A DNA stretch of 64,000 nt, taken from NCBI GenBank assembly GCA_965198095.1, contig OZ240239.1, positions 930,001 to 994,000 of the forward strand. Reading direction: 5' to 3'. Within the stretch, counting starts at the first letter, position 1, and every line of letters begins with the position of its first letter. This document shows positions 28,057-36,969 of this stretch, one piece after another. The notes below the pieces were generated by a model. That model worked only from the letters and a program-made list of their open reading frames with translations, ran no database searches and was not told where the DNA came from. This stretch comes from CBDFJH01 sp965198095 (GTDB taxonomy: Bacteria; Latescibacterota; UBA2968; GCA-2709665). The translations under genes were made by a program, and so were the position numbers.

Positions 28057-28662
28057 CAGCCCGTTGAAAAAGTGAAATTTCAGAGGCGAGGCAAAAGAGG
28101 ATTGCTTGTCGTATCGGCCTTTTATAGATTTAGAAAACACGAAATTAGAAGGTCCGAAGTGTGAAGGAGGCCGGTGATGTCGATGAGCAAGCGTGAAGAG
28201 AGTCAGCAGGAGGAAATGTGGGTGCCGACCCGCACGCTGTGCGAGGGTCCGGGTCATCCGTTTTACACGCGACTCAGCAGGCTGCTGGCCGAGGGTGGGT
28301 TCGATGGCTATGTAGAAGGGCTGCGCGCCCCGTATTACGCCGAGACGTTGGGGCGCCCCAGTATTGCCCCCGGGGTCTATTTCCGCATGCTCATGATCGG
28401 CTATTACGAGGGGCTGGGCTCGGAGCGGGGCATCGCTTGGCGGGTCGCCGATTCCCTGGCTCTGCGCCGCTTTCTGGGCTACCCCTTGAGCGAATCCCCG
28501 CCGGATCACTCGAGTCTGTCGCGCATAAGGCAGCGCCTGCCGGTGGAGGTGCACCAAGCGGTCTTCAACTGGGTGCTGAAGGTGTTGGCGGGCCACGACC
28601 TGCTCAAGGGCAAGACGGTGGCGGTGGACGCCACCACGCTGGAAGCCAACGCGGCGATGCGC

Positions 28663-28689
28663 CTGCCTGTGCGTCGCACGCAGACAGGC
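28663..28689. repeat. CTGCCTG palindrome inserted in frame in the transposase
   Basis: These 27 bp separate codons that are adjacent in relatives (AAMR then SIVRRDTG). Arms CTGCCTGTGCG and CGCAGACAGGC are nearly complementary. The insertion keeps the reading frame and adds nine residues. Confidence 0.7.
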
Positions 28690-29157
28690 AGCATCGTGCG
28701 CCGGGACACGGGCAAAGCCTACCACGAGTACCTGGAAGGGCTGGCTCGGGCCGAAGGCATCCAGACCCCGACGAAGCAGGACCTGGCCCGGCTCGACAAG
28801 AAGCGTGCGAACAAGGCTTCCAACAAGGACTGGGAGCATCGCGATGATGCGGATGCCCGCGTTACCAAGATGAAAGACGGACGCACTCACTTGGCTCACA
28901 AGGCCGAGCATACAGTCGATCTGGACACAGAGGCGCTGGTGGCCATAAAGGTATGTGGCGCCGATAAAGGGGACACCACTTCGCTCAGCGGGAGTTTGGA
29001 CCAGGCCGATCGGAATCTGCAAGCGGTCGGGGATGTCGACGACAAGACGGCGCTTCGCGAAGTGGTGGCGGATAAGGGATATCACAGCAATCACACCATG
29101 AAGACGTTGAAGACGGCCAAGATCCGCAGCTACGTCTCGGAACCGGATCGCGGTCGC

Positions 29158-29176
29158 CTGCCTGCTGCAGGCAGGT
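29158..29176. repeat. CTGCCTG palindrome causing a frameshift in the transposase
   Basis: CTGCCTGCTGCAGGCAG lies between GGTCGC and CGAAACTGG, with GGTCG repeated on both sides. It breaks EPDRGR from NWKK and moves the frame by one. Confidence 0.7.
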
Positions 29177-29646
29177 CGAAACTGGAAAAAGGATGCGGCG
29201 GCCAAGGCGGCGGTGTATGCGAATCGCCGACGCATACGAGGCGTCCGTGGGCGGGCCCTGCAGCGGCGGCGCGCCGAGGTTGCCGAACGCAGTTTTGCGC
29301 ATACCTATGAAACCGGGGGGATGCGTCGCACGCACCTGCGCGGCCACACCAACATCTACAAACGGCTGTGTATACACGGCGGCGCCTTCAATCTCTCCCT
29401 GGTGATGCGACAGATCATCGGCAAGGGCACCCCGAGGGCGTTGCACGGGTTGCTATCGGCCTTCCGCGCCTTTGTTCATCGCCTCAAACGCGCTCTCGAG
29501 GTCTGTAAAACAATATCAACGCGTCTTTCCGCCCTCTATCCCTATTTGAGAATTTAGGGCCGTTTGTCAACCCGCACCGCACATCCAACATACCTTCCCC
29601 ACCTATCCATGATTTTTCGCTATAATCCCGTTTTTTCAACGGACTG

Positions 29647-30085
29647 CTAACCCCCTTCCTGAGAGGAAGGGGGAACTGTGACCGGTTAATGAACGGCGGC
29701 TCCCCCTCTCCTCACAGGAGAGGGGGCCGGGGGGAGAGGTCCTTTTTTCACGAAGCAAAAACAGCTTCTGAGTGAATAGAGAAAGTGAACCCGAATAATT
29801 CATAAATTTTCTGAAAATCTTCATAATTTTATGTGGAACAATCAGTTATCCAATTTGAGCTAAAAAACTTTGTTTGGGGCAATAACTGGAAAGCCCAGTA
29901 TTGACGCATATTTTTCAGATTTCACGAGTGACTTTCCTAACTATATCGTTGACACCCTACCCCCAGGCGGGCACTCGACACGAACGGGGCCGGGTGTCGA
30001 AGAGGGAGACGCAGGGGCCGCGATAAGTGCAAAGGCCCCGTGTTCCTGAGTGCCCGATGAGCGAGATGCTCGACTGATTATTGGC
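29647..30085. repeat. Right half of the interrupted R2 copy, then R3
   Basis: Bases 29647-29800 continue the R2 copy begun at 27850. Bases 29880-29945 match 20632-20695. Bases 29950-30085 are R3 (GGGCACTCGACACGAACGGG, GAGTGCCCGATGAGCGAGAT). No gene is seen here before 30130. Confidence 0.7.
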
Positions 30086-30129
30086 CACGGGCCAAAAAAA
30101 ACGAAACCTTGGATAAGGAGCAATCCCCA

Positions 30130-31299
30130 ATGCGCCTTCATGTGGTCCTGAACGTGTTTCTGATTGTCTTGACTGCGGCCCAAGTTCAAGGACGGACGAT
30201 AACCGCAGATCTTGCATTTGCCCGGATGGACACTTGTAGTGCTTTACCGACAGCCTATTCATATACCGGTATATACGTAAGCAAGTTTGTTATGTCGTTG
30301 CCGCACATGCCTGAACTTGCTGATCCGATGAAAGCTACGATCGAACTCGGCGACGTCGATTCCTTGATGCTCGTTTGGGGCAAAGCAAATGAAGATGAGG
30401 AAGGACTATCTTTCTATCTCGTCGACGATCAGGCCAAGACCGTATCCAGGCTTTCATTTGATCATCGTGAACGGGGTGGAAGAGAGTCCTATATTGGCGA
30501 GATCACGATTCCTGGAGATGAAGGACCGACGCCGAAGATGTTGCTTGCCATCCAGTACGATCCGATCCAAAAAATGATGATGTATCGGCGGCTTGATTTT
30601 CGGCTTGGTGCTGTCACGGTTGGTGGAAGGAAAGTTAGCGTCGCGCTCGCATCTGAGAACGAGCTTTCTTTCCGGAGGACCGGCCGAGGCCTGATATTGA
30701 TCGACCAGGATGGAGACGGACATTTTCGAATGGGAGGCTCAGTAGACTCGCTTGGCGGATTTCAGCGCGCTGAAGCGTACGGCGTGGGCCAGCCCTTTCC
30801 ACTGGGCTCAGCAGCATATGAGATCGTCAGTGTATCTTCAGACGGACACGTATTGGAACTGACTCGAACGAAGTCCAGTATGGGCCTCAATGTCGGCCTC
30901 CAGGTGCCAGACTTAAGTATCGAGACTCTTGAGGGCGAGATCCTCAACCTTGGAGATCTCCGAGGAGAGATCGTCGTGATCAACTCGTGGCAAACGGCTT
31001 GTTCCCCTTGCATTGCCGAGATGCCAAGTCTCAATGATTTGGTGGAAAAATATGCCTCTGATCGTGTCATTTTTCTGGCAGTCGCCGACAATACGCCTAC
31101 CGAATTAGATGGGTTTCTCAAGAATCACAAATTTGACTACAGGATCACGCTTGCTTCCGATAAGACGAAAGAGGCTCTCGGGCAGGTATTTCCTCGCCAC
31201 GTCATTATCGATGCGAGGGGCGTTGTGGTCTACAACCAAACAGGGGGCAGTCCTCGTACCGGACAAGAGTTGGATACTGTGATCGCCGCCCTCAAGTAA
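30130..31299 (+). CDS. TlpA-like thioredoxin-fold protein, exported
   Basis: The protein is 389 residues from the ATG with AAGGAG nine bases upstream. It begins with a signal peptide (MRLHVVLNVFLIVLTAAQVQG). The first 265 residues are an unassigned beta-rich region. Residues about 268-389 are a TlpA/ResA-type thioredoxin fold (VPDLSIETLEGEILNLGDLR, VVINSWQTACSPCIAEMPSL) with a CSPC active site and the conserved cis-Pro in VFPRHVIID. The protein would reduce or exchange disulphides outside the cytoplasmic membrane. Its codon use is less GC-rich than its neighbours and it is surrounded by repeats, so acquisition by transfer is possible. Confidence 0.85.
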   Translation: MRLHVVLNVFLIVLTAAQVQGRTITADLAFARMDTCSALPTAYSYTGIYVSKFVMSLPHMPELADPMKATIELGDVDSLMLVWGKANEDEEGLSFYLVDDQAKTVSRLSFDHRERGGRESYIGEITIPGDEGPTPKMLLAIQYDPIQKMMMYRRLDFRLGAVTVGGRKVSVALASENELSFRRTGRGLILIDQDGDGHFRMGGSVDSLGGFQRAEAYGVGQPFPLGSAAYEIVSVSSDGHVLELTRTKSSMGLNVGLQVPDLSIETLEGEILNLGDLRGEIVVINSWQTACSPCIAEMPSLNDLVEKYASDRVIFLAVADNTPTELDGFLKNHKFDYRITLASDKTKEALGQVFPRHVIIDARGVVVYNQTGGSPRTGQELDTVIAALK

Positions 31300-31437
31300 A
31301 ACCTCGAGTCTGCATAAAACCAAAAGCAAAGGCCCTATTCATGCCCTGAACGTTGGGGCGGATAGCGCCGCCCCGCGATGCGCCTTCGGCCAACAGCCAC
31401 CCGGCTTACGGGTTCGGAACCTCAAATAAAATAGACC

Positions 31438-32199
31438 ATGGCCTATAGCGCCGACTCCATCGTCAAGGTGATCATCGACAGGCCGCTGGGGTCCCGGCAT
31501 CCTGAACACGGCTTCATCTACCCCGTGAACTACGGATACGTTCCCGGAACACTGGCTGGAGACGGAGAAGAGATCGACGCCTACGTGCTGGGCGAGTTCG
31601 AACCTTTGGATACCTGCGAGGGCAACGTGATTGGGCTGATTGTCCGCGACGATGACAACGAGAATAAGTTGGTTGTGTCACGATATGTGGACCGATACGG
31701 AGCGGATGAAATCAGGGCGCTCACCGAATTCCAGGAGCGCTTTTTCGACTCCCACGTCATTTCATTCGTTCAGAAGCCCGGTACGGAACATATTCGAACG
31801 ATTGTTCTCGGCATGGTCCGGAAGGAGGATCGGGTGCTTGCGGTGCGGGCGACGGACCCCGGGAGTGGACAGGTTTTCTTTCGTTTTCCGGGTGGGGGCG
31901 TCGAATATGGCGAGTCTCGTCCCGATGCGCTGAGGCGTGAATTTCGCGAGGAATTGGGTACGGAGCTTCTCCAGGTCAGGTCTATCTGCACCGTCGACAA
32001 TATATTTCATTACCGGGATGACCTCGGTCACGAGCTCGTGACGCTTTACGAAATTGAGATCGAAAGTCGATTTTATTCCATGTCTAGGGTCCCGATAAAG
32101 GAAAATGGGCTTCGCTACGAAGCGGAGTGGCTGACGAAAGACGACGTCCTCTCGGGCGCCAAGCTGCTATACCCGGAAGCCGTTCGAGCGTATGTGTGA
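31438..32199 (+). CDS. Inorganic pyrophosphatase-like / Nudix hydrolase fusion
   Basis: This 253-residue protein has two enzymatic modules. Residues about 8-115 match the short inorganic-pyrophosphatase type (VIIDRPLGSRHPEHGFIYPV, NYGYVPGTLAGDGEEIDAYV), keeping the GDxxxxDA metal Asp pair and the LVVSRYVD region. Residues about 118-253 are a Nudix hydrolase (RVLAVRATDPGSGQVFFRFP) with a complete Nudix box from GGVEYGE to REFREELGTEL. It would couple hydrolysis of a nucleoside-diphosphate-X compound to removal of the released pyrophosphate. That coupling is inferred. Start evidence is weak: an ATG with no clear ribosome site. Confidence 0.85.
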   Translation: MAYSADSIVKVIIDRPLGSRHPEHGFIYPVNYGYVPGTLAGDGEEIDAYVLGEFEPLDTCEGNVIGLIVRDDDNENKLVVSRYVDRYGADEIRALTEFQERFFDSHVISFVQKPGTEHIRTIVLGMVRKEDRVLAVRATDPGSGQVFFRFPGGGVEYGESRPDALRREFREELGTELLQVRSICTVDNIFHYRDDLGHELVTLYEIEIESRFYSMSRVPIKENGLRYEAEWLTKDDVLSGAKLLYPEAVRAYV

Positions 32200-32204
32200 T
32201 CGAC

Positions 32205-33215
32205 GTCGAACGGGGCCGGTTTCGAAGAGAGAGTCGCAGGAGTTGCGACAAGTAGAGAAGCCCCGTGTCCCTGAGTGCCCAATCAGCGAGATGCTCAGCT
32301 CATCATAGGCGAATCGTCAATACACAAGCTCAAAATCGCGTGTGGCACGGGCGGCTCGCCCGCCCGTGAAAAATTTATTGCTCCAAGCCATTGCTGTCCA
32401 AGAACGGACGGAATCTGAGACATCCGGGTTGTAAGATGGCCTGAAAAGGCGTCTTTGTATGGGATGGACCCTGACAATGGAAATGAGGTTGCCTTTTTCA
32501 TTGGTTTCCTGGCAGGCGTGCTGTCCGGGGAATTGGACCTCTCCCCCCGCCCCCTCTCCTGCAAGGAAAGGGGGAGGTGGACGAAGCGTTGCGAAAACAC
32601 TGTTTCACATAAGCTCTAAGCAGTTCCCCCTTCCTCTCAGGAAGGGGGGTAGGGGGTAGGTCTCGCATACTCGAGGAATGATTCCAATGCTTTTTAAAAC
32701 CGTTATTGGACAGGTGTGGCTCCAAGTATGACAAAATTCGCTCGTCATTTTCCACCGGCAGCAAGCTGCCGGTGCCACACCGGAGTTCCTCGGGAGAGCA
32801 CGATACGGTCGAAAAGAGAGTCGCAGGAGTTACGAGAAGTGGAGAAGCCCCGTGTTCCTGAGTGCCCGATGAGGAAGATGGTCAGGTGATCGTTGGCGAG
32901 TGATCTTGCGGGTGTATCGAAGGGCGCGGGTCTGCGTGTTGCGTGAGCCTTGTCTCTCGATACACCCCTCGCCTCCGGGCTCGGGGCACTCGACACGAAC
33001 GGGGCCGGGTTTGAAGTGAGAAGAGGGAGTTGCAGGGGTTGCGAGAAGTGGAGAAGCCCCGTGTTCCTGAGTGCCCGATGAGGAAGATGGTCAGGTGATC
33101 GTTGGCGAGTGGTCTTGCGGGTGTATCGAAGGGCCGGGTCTGCGTGTTGCGCGAGCCTTGTCTCTCGATACACCCCTCGCCCTCCGGGCTTGGGGCACTC
33201 GAGACGAACGGGGCG
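32205..33215. repeat. R3 and R2 repeat block, hairpin-bearing R3 twice
   Basis: Bases 32207-32320 are R3, and 32340-32810 are R2 parts with the GGCAGCAAGCTGCCGGTG hairpin. Bases 32815-33005 and 33020-33215 are two tandem R3 copies. Each tandem copy holds an 11-bp perfect stem GGGTGTATCGA/TCGATACACCC (32910-32920 with 32957-32967; 33119-33129 with 33165-33175). No gene is supported. Confidence 0.75.
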
Positions 33216-33221
33216 AGACAC

Positions 33222-33521
33222 GTGATTTTCTATACCTATATACTTGAATGTTCCGACGGTTCGTATTACACAGGCCACACTGAGGATCTGGCGATTCGCC
33301 TCGCTGAGCACGAACGAGGCATCAAGTGTGCATATACCTCCTCAAGGAGACCGTTACGACTCGTTTGGTGTCAAGAGTTCGGAGGCAGAGGAGAGGCTCT
33401 AAGTGCCGAAATGCGGATCAAACGTTGGAGCCGAAAAAAGAAACGTGCGTTAATCGAAGGTGACTTCAGCGCTCTGGGCAAAGCAGGAAAGAAACGAAAC
33501 TGGGCAAGGTTTCCGCGTTGA
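33222..33521 (+). CDS. GIY-YIG endonuclease-domain protein (YhbQ/UPF0213-like)
   Basis: The protein is 99 residues from a GTG start. It shows the family signature FYTYILECSDGSYYTGHTED, then RLAEHERGIKCAYTSSRRP, LVWCQEFGGRGEALSAEMRI and the C-terminal KRWSRKKKRALIEG; Tyr, Arg and Glu of the catalytic set are present. Such single-domain nucleases cut DNA in an unknown context. The gene starts seven bases after one R3 repeat copy and ends 30 bases before another, so it sits like a cargo gene between hairpin repeats. Confidence 0.85.
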   Translation: MIFYTYILECSDGSYYTGHTEDLAIRLAEHERGIKCAYTSSRRPLRLVWCQEFGGRGEALSAEMRIKRWSRKKKRALIEGDFSALGKAGKKRNWARFPR

Positions 33522-33551
33522 ACTCACCGATCTGGCCACTTACGAATGAGG

Positions 33552-33740
33552 TGCAGGGGTTGCGACAAGTGGAGAAGCCCCGTGTTCCTGAGTGCCCGAT
33601 GAGGAAGATGGTCAGGTGATCGTTGGCGAGTGATCTTGCGGGTGTATCGAAGGGCGCGGGTCTGCGTGTTTGGTGAGCCTTGTCTCTCGATACACCCCTC
33701 GCCCTCCGGGCTCGGGGCACTCGACACGATACGGGGCCGG
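33552..33740. repeat. R3 copy with hairpin, right of the GIY-YIG gene
   Basis: Same unit as 32815-33005, including the 11-bp stem at 33640-33650 and 33687-33697. It is in direct orientation relative to the two copies left of the nuclease gene. Bases 33741-33899 show nothing recognisable. Confidence 0.8.
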
Positions 33741-33899
33741 AAGTAAAATCGTTATATGACATCAGGCAGATACCGTTGGCCGGTGCGCCGAACCCCACGC
33801 GTGACGAAGGCCGATTAAAGCAGAGCCGGGGGGTCGGAATAGAACGTGTTCGAGCAACTATCGAACAGGTCCAATTGGTAGTTCTTGCGGGTTTGATGC

Positions 33900-34662
33900 A
33901 TGACGCGTTTTAGGATGTGGTCGGAGATTCATGGCGAAGCTCGGGGGGAAGCCTATCCCTGGAACAGCTACTTGATCCGTATACCCGATGAGAAGGCGAT
34001 CGTTCTGGTCGATCCCCTTCGGATGTCGCCCGACGAACGCGGTCAAGTCGAGAAAACCGGTATTCCCACGCACATTGTGCTGACGTGCGAGTGACGGCGC
34101 AATCACGCATACGACGTGAGGCCTTCCGCGGTGAATTCCATCTGCAAATTGTCGTTGACACGCGCACGTAAATCGGCTTTCTTTCCTCAGACAGTCTGAA
34201 GCGTATCGCGAAAGATGGGGATGCAAGATTCTGGCGAACGAGGTGGAGGCTTCCATGTATGAGGCCCGTCTCGATGCTACTTTTCGAGACGGCCAGACGC
34301 TGTGGGGCTTCATCGACGTGATCTACGTTCCCGAGCTGTACTTCCCGGAAACGGCGCTGCGAATCAGAGAAGGGGGAGGGGTCATGATCACTGGGGATCT
34401 CGTCTCCGGGGGCAGGAAGGACCTCGGGATCCCGGAAGGTGGGATGGCCGTCACCGCACCGGCCTTCATTCCCGATCTATCCAGGGCGAGAAGATCCCTG
34501 CGCACCCTGCTGGATTTTCCCTTCACGCTGATGCTTTTCGGCCACGGCCACCCGGTCCGCGACAACCCGAAGCGGAAACTGGAGACCTATCTTCAGGACG
34601 ACAAGATTTGGGAGGGGCTGGAAGAGGAACAGCGCCGCAAGCCGCGTCGGAGGGCGATCTGA
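33900..34662 (+). pseudogene. Metallo-beta-lactamase-fold protein, interrupted
   Basis: The N-terminal part (MTRFRMWSEIHGEARGEAYP, WNSYLIRIPDEKAIVLVDPL, THIVLTCE) runs into TGA at 34092. About 103 bases later, in another frame, the same protein resumes as SEAYRERWGCKILANEVEAS and continues through LWGFIDVIYVPELYFPETAL, GGGVMITGDLVSGGRKDLGI and LFGHGHPVRDN to 34662. The fold and order are those of MBL-like proteins in which the HxHxDH metal motif is degenerate. The extra ~103 bases at 34092-34194 look like an insertion, since the residues on either side are adjacent in relatives. Adenosine deaminase follows 61 bp downstream. Confidence 0.65.
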
Positions 34663-34723
34663 CGGCGCGGGCATCGTCCGCCCATCTGTTGGGCCGTGCG
34701 CCGACGCGAGTCGTGGAGGAGCA

Positions 34724-35734
34724 TTGAACTGGTTTGAAGAACTCCCAAAGGTTGAGCTTCATGTCCACCTCGAAGGCTCGATTCCACTCGGAGGCTTGTG
34801 GAACCTTATTCAGAAATACGACGGAGACTCGAGCGTTCCGGATTTGGCCGCTTTAAAGAAACGGCTCTCCTACCGCGACTTTCCTCACTTCATCGAGACA
34901 TGGAACTGGAAGAATCAGTTTCTGCGTGAATACGAGGACTTCGTCTACATTGCAGAGCTCGTGGCCGGGGACTTTGCACGCCAAAACATATGATATGCAG
35001 AGATGTTCTTTTCCCCCTCGCCTTTCGGCCAACGCGGGCTTTCAGTACAGAGAATCGCTGAAGCGGTGCGAACAGGACTTTCTCGCGTACCTGCAATCGA
35101 AGTTGCACTGATCGCAGACCTGGTTCGGGACTACGGTCCGGTTGCAGAAATGCGGACGTTGGAGCAACTTCCCGACGTGAAGGATCTCGGGATTGTCGGC
35201 ATTGGCATAGGCGGTTCCGAACATGAATATCCCCCGGAGCCATTCTCCGATCTGTTCAAGAAGGCCAGGAACATGGGATTTCGCACCAACGCACACGCGG
35301 GAGAAGCAGCCGGTCCGGAGAGTATATGGGGAGCGATTCGCAGTCTTGGCGCAGAGAGGATCGGGCACGGTACCCGGGCACGCGAGGATGAGTCTCTGCT
35401 GGTCTACTTGACCGATAGCAAGACATCTATCGAGATGTGTCCGGTCTCCAACCTACGTACCGGCGTTGTGGACGTCCTGGCGAATCATCCGATACGTGAC
35501 TACTTCCTGCGCGGAATTCCAGTAAGTGTGAACACCGACGACCCGAGGATGTTCCACACTTCGTTAGCCGAGGAATGCCATCAACTTGCGCGTGAGTGTG
35601 GTTTTTCGAAGAAGGAGATCTGTGACCTTGTCCTTCTTGCGATCGAATCTTCCTGGCTATCTGAGGGCAGCAAGAGCGCGCTTGCATCGTCGTTCAAAGC
35701 AGATGACGCCTGGATCGGCGGTCCGGAGGATTGA
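34724..35734 (+). pseudogene. add: Adenosine deaminase with an in-frame TGA
   Basis: A TTG start after GGAGGAG gives MNWFEELPKVELHVHLEGS, the zinc-binding HxH. The same frame continues without shift to 35734 with NAHAGEAAGPES (catalytic Glu), AERIGHGTRA, SIEMCPVSNL and VSVNTDDPRMF (zinc Asp). Codon 90 (34991-34993) is TGA, between FARQNI and YAEMFFSPSPFG. Relatives usually have Arg here, so a CGA to TGA change explains it. The enzyme would deaminate adenosine to inosine. As it stands translation should stop, unless the base is an error or the stop is read through. Confidence 0.8.
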
Positions 35735-35924
35735 TCGAGCGAAGGTCCGTACGCCATACCATGGCGGATAAAGAGAAGACAACAAAAAGGGCGACCTCCA
35801 ATGCCCGGACGGCCGCGACCGTTTCGTTCGCTAATTGACAAAAACTGTGATACATTCGTTCCAGTTTTGCAAGCCCTGACCGTCAGCCGTAATGGGCCTG
35901 GAGTCATGAACGAGGGACGAAGTC

Positions 35925-36914
35925 ATGCGTGATATCGTCGTCTTTGGCGGCCATGCACATCGAAGACTCGCAGACGGTATTTGCGAGCACCTGGGTGTCG
36001 CGCTCAGCCGAAGCACGGTAAACAAATTCAGCAATGGCTGCATTCAGGTTCAGTTGGAGGCGAACTGCAGGGAGGCCGACGTGTTTCTGATTCAGCCGCT
36101 CGTGCCGCCCGTTCACGATCATCTGATGGAATTGTTGCAGATGTTGGACGCGGCCCGGGGCGCATCGGCCGCTCGTACGACTGCGGTGATCCCCTATTTC
36201 GGCTACGCACGTTCCGACAAGAAAGACGCCCCTCGAATTTCCATCGCGGCGCGGCTCGTCGCGGATCTACTCGACACGGCGGGCGCCAGGCGCGTGCTGA
36301 CGATGACCCTTCACGCACCCCAGGTGCACGGATTCTTCAACGTGCCCGTAGACCACCTCAATGCGTTGCACGTGTTGGCCGGCCACTTTCAGGGCCGCAA
36401 TCTCGACAATACGGTGGTCGTATCGCCCGATCTGGGAAGGGCCAAGGAGGCGGCGCAATTCGCCAGGATGCTGCAGCTTCCCGTCGCCGCCGGGAGCAAG
36501 CGCCGGATTAGCGACGAGGAGGTCGTCATCGACGCGATCGTCGGAGACGTCGATGAACGGAAAGTCATCGTCCTGGACGACGAGATTGCCACGGGGAGTA
36601 CGATCGTGGAGCTGATCCGCCGACTTCGCGAACGAAAGGTCGATGACATCACGATCACCTGCACGCACGGTCTCTTCACGGGTCAAGCGCTGGAGCGCTT
36701 CTGTTCATCGGCCGAGGTGCGGGAAGTGGTGACGACGGATACGGTGCCATCGCCTCCGGACGGCCGGTCTTACCCAAAGCTGACGACGCTATCCGTAGGT
36801 TCGCTGCTCGCCGAAGCGATTCGGAGAATTCACAACGGAGAGTCCGTCAGCAGCCTCTTCACGGCGCCGGAATGGGCGACGGGACAGGACGTAGAGACGG
36901 CGGAACCTGCCTAA
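35925..36914 (+). CDS. prs: Ribose-phosphate pyrophosphokinase (divergent)
   Basis: The 329-residue protein makes PRPP from ribose 5-phosphate and ATP. FSNGCIQVQLEANCREADVF and VIPYFGYARSDKKDAPRISI are typical. The catalytic Lys/Arg loop SKRR and the PRPP-binding loop VIVLDDEIATGSTIVEL are present. The family signature DLHAxQ reads TLHAPQVHGFFNVPVDHL here, with the first Asp replaced, and the DD-xxDTAGT loop is DDEIATGST. It is therefore a divergent member, perhaps a second non-housekeeping copy. GAGGGAC precedes the ATG. Adenosine deaminase and an acetyltransferase flank it. Confidence 0.88.
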   Translation: MRDIVVFGGHAHRRLADGICEHLGVALSRSTVNKFSNGCIQVQLEANCREADVFLIQPLVPPVHDHLMELLQMLDAARGASAARTTAVIPYFGYARSDKKDAPRISIAARLVADLLDTAGARRVLTMTLHAPQVHGFFNVPVDHLNALHVLAGHFQGRNLDNTVVVSPDLGRAKEAAQFARMLQLPVAAGSKRRISDEEVVIDAIVGDVDERKVIVLDDEIATGSTIVELIRRLRERKVDDITITCTHGLFTGQALERFCSSAEVREVVTTDTVPSPPDGRSYPKLTTLSVGSLLAEAIRRIHNGESVSSLFTAPEWATGQDVETAEPA

Positions 36915-36969
36915 CATCAGGCCCGCAACGGCGGACAGGTGTGATTTGAGACGGAGCGCATCAAACAAG

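Larger units (their letters stand above)
28177..29557 (+). pseudogene. IS1182-family transposase, frameshifted by a palindromic insertion
   Basis: Starting at the ATG six bases after AAGGAGG, the frame shows the family N-terminus (FYTRLSRLLAEGGFD, YFRMLMIGYYEGLGSERG) and the DDE motifs AVDATTLEANAAM and VVADKGYHS. Two family features are disturbed. Nine extra residues (LPVRRTQTG) follow AAMR, encoded by a 27-bp palindrome at 28663-28689. After EPDRGR a 19-22-bp palindrome near 29157-29176 shifts the frame by one. The true C-terminus continues in the new frame (YANRRRIRGVRG, ERSFAHTYETGGMRRTHLRG) to 29557. The intact protein would be about 455 residues; as it stands it should be inactive. Confidence 0.85.
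28057..29646 (+). mobile_element. IS1182-like insertion sequence, 1590 bp
   Basis: The left end CAGCCCGTTGAAAAA (28057-28071) matches the complement of the right end, CAGTCCGTTGAAAAAA (29631-29646). The flanks repeat CTAA (28053-28056 and 29647-29650), a 4-bp target duplication. Joining the flanks restores CCCCCTAACCCCCTTCCTGA, a normal R2 sequence, so the element entered a pre-existing repeat. The transposase inside is broken. Confidence 0.85.
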
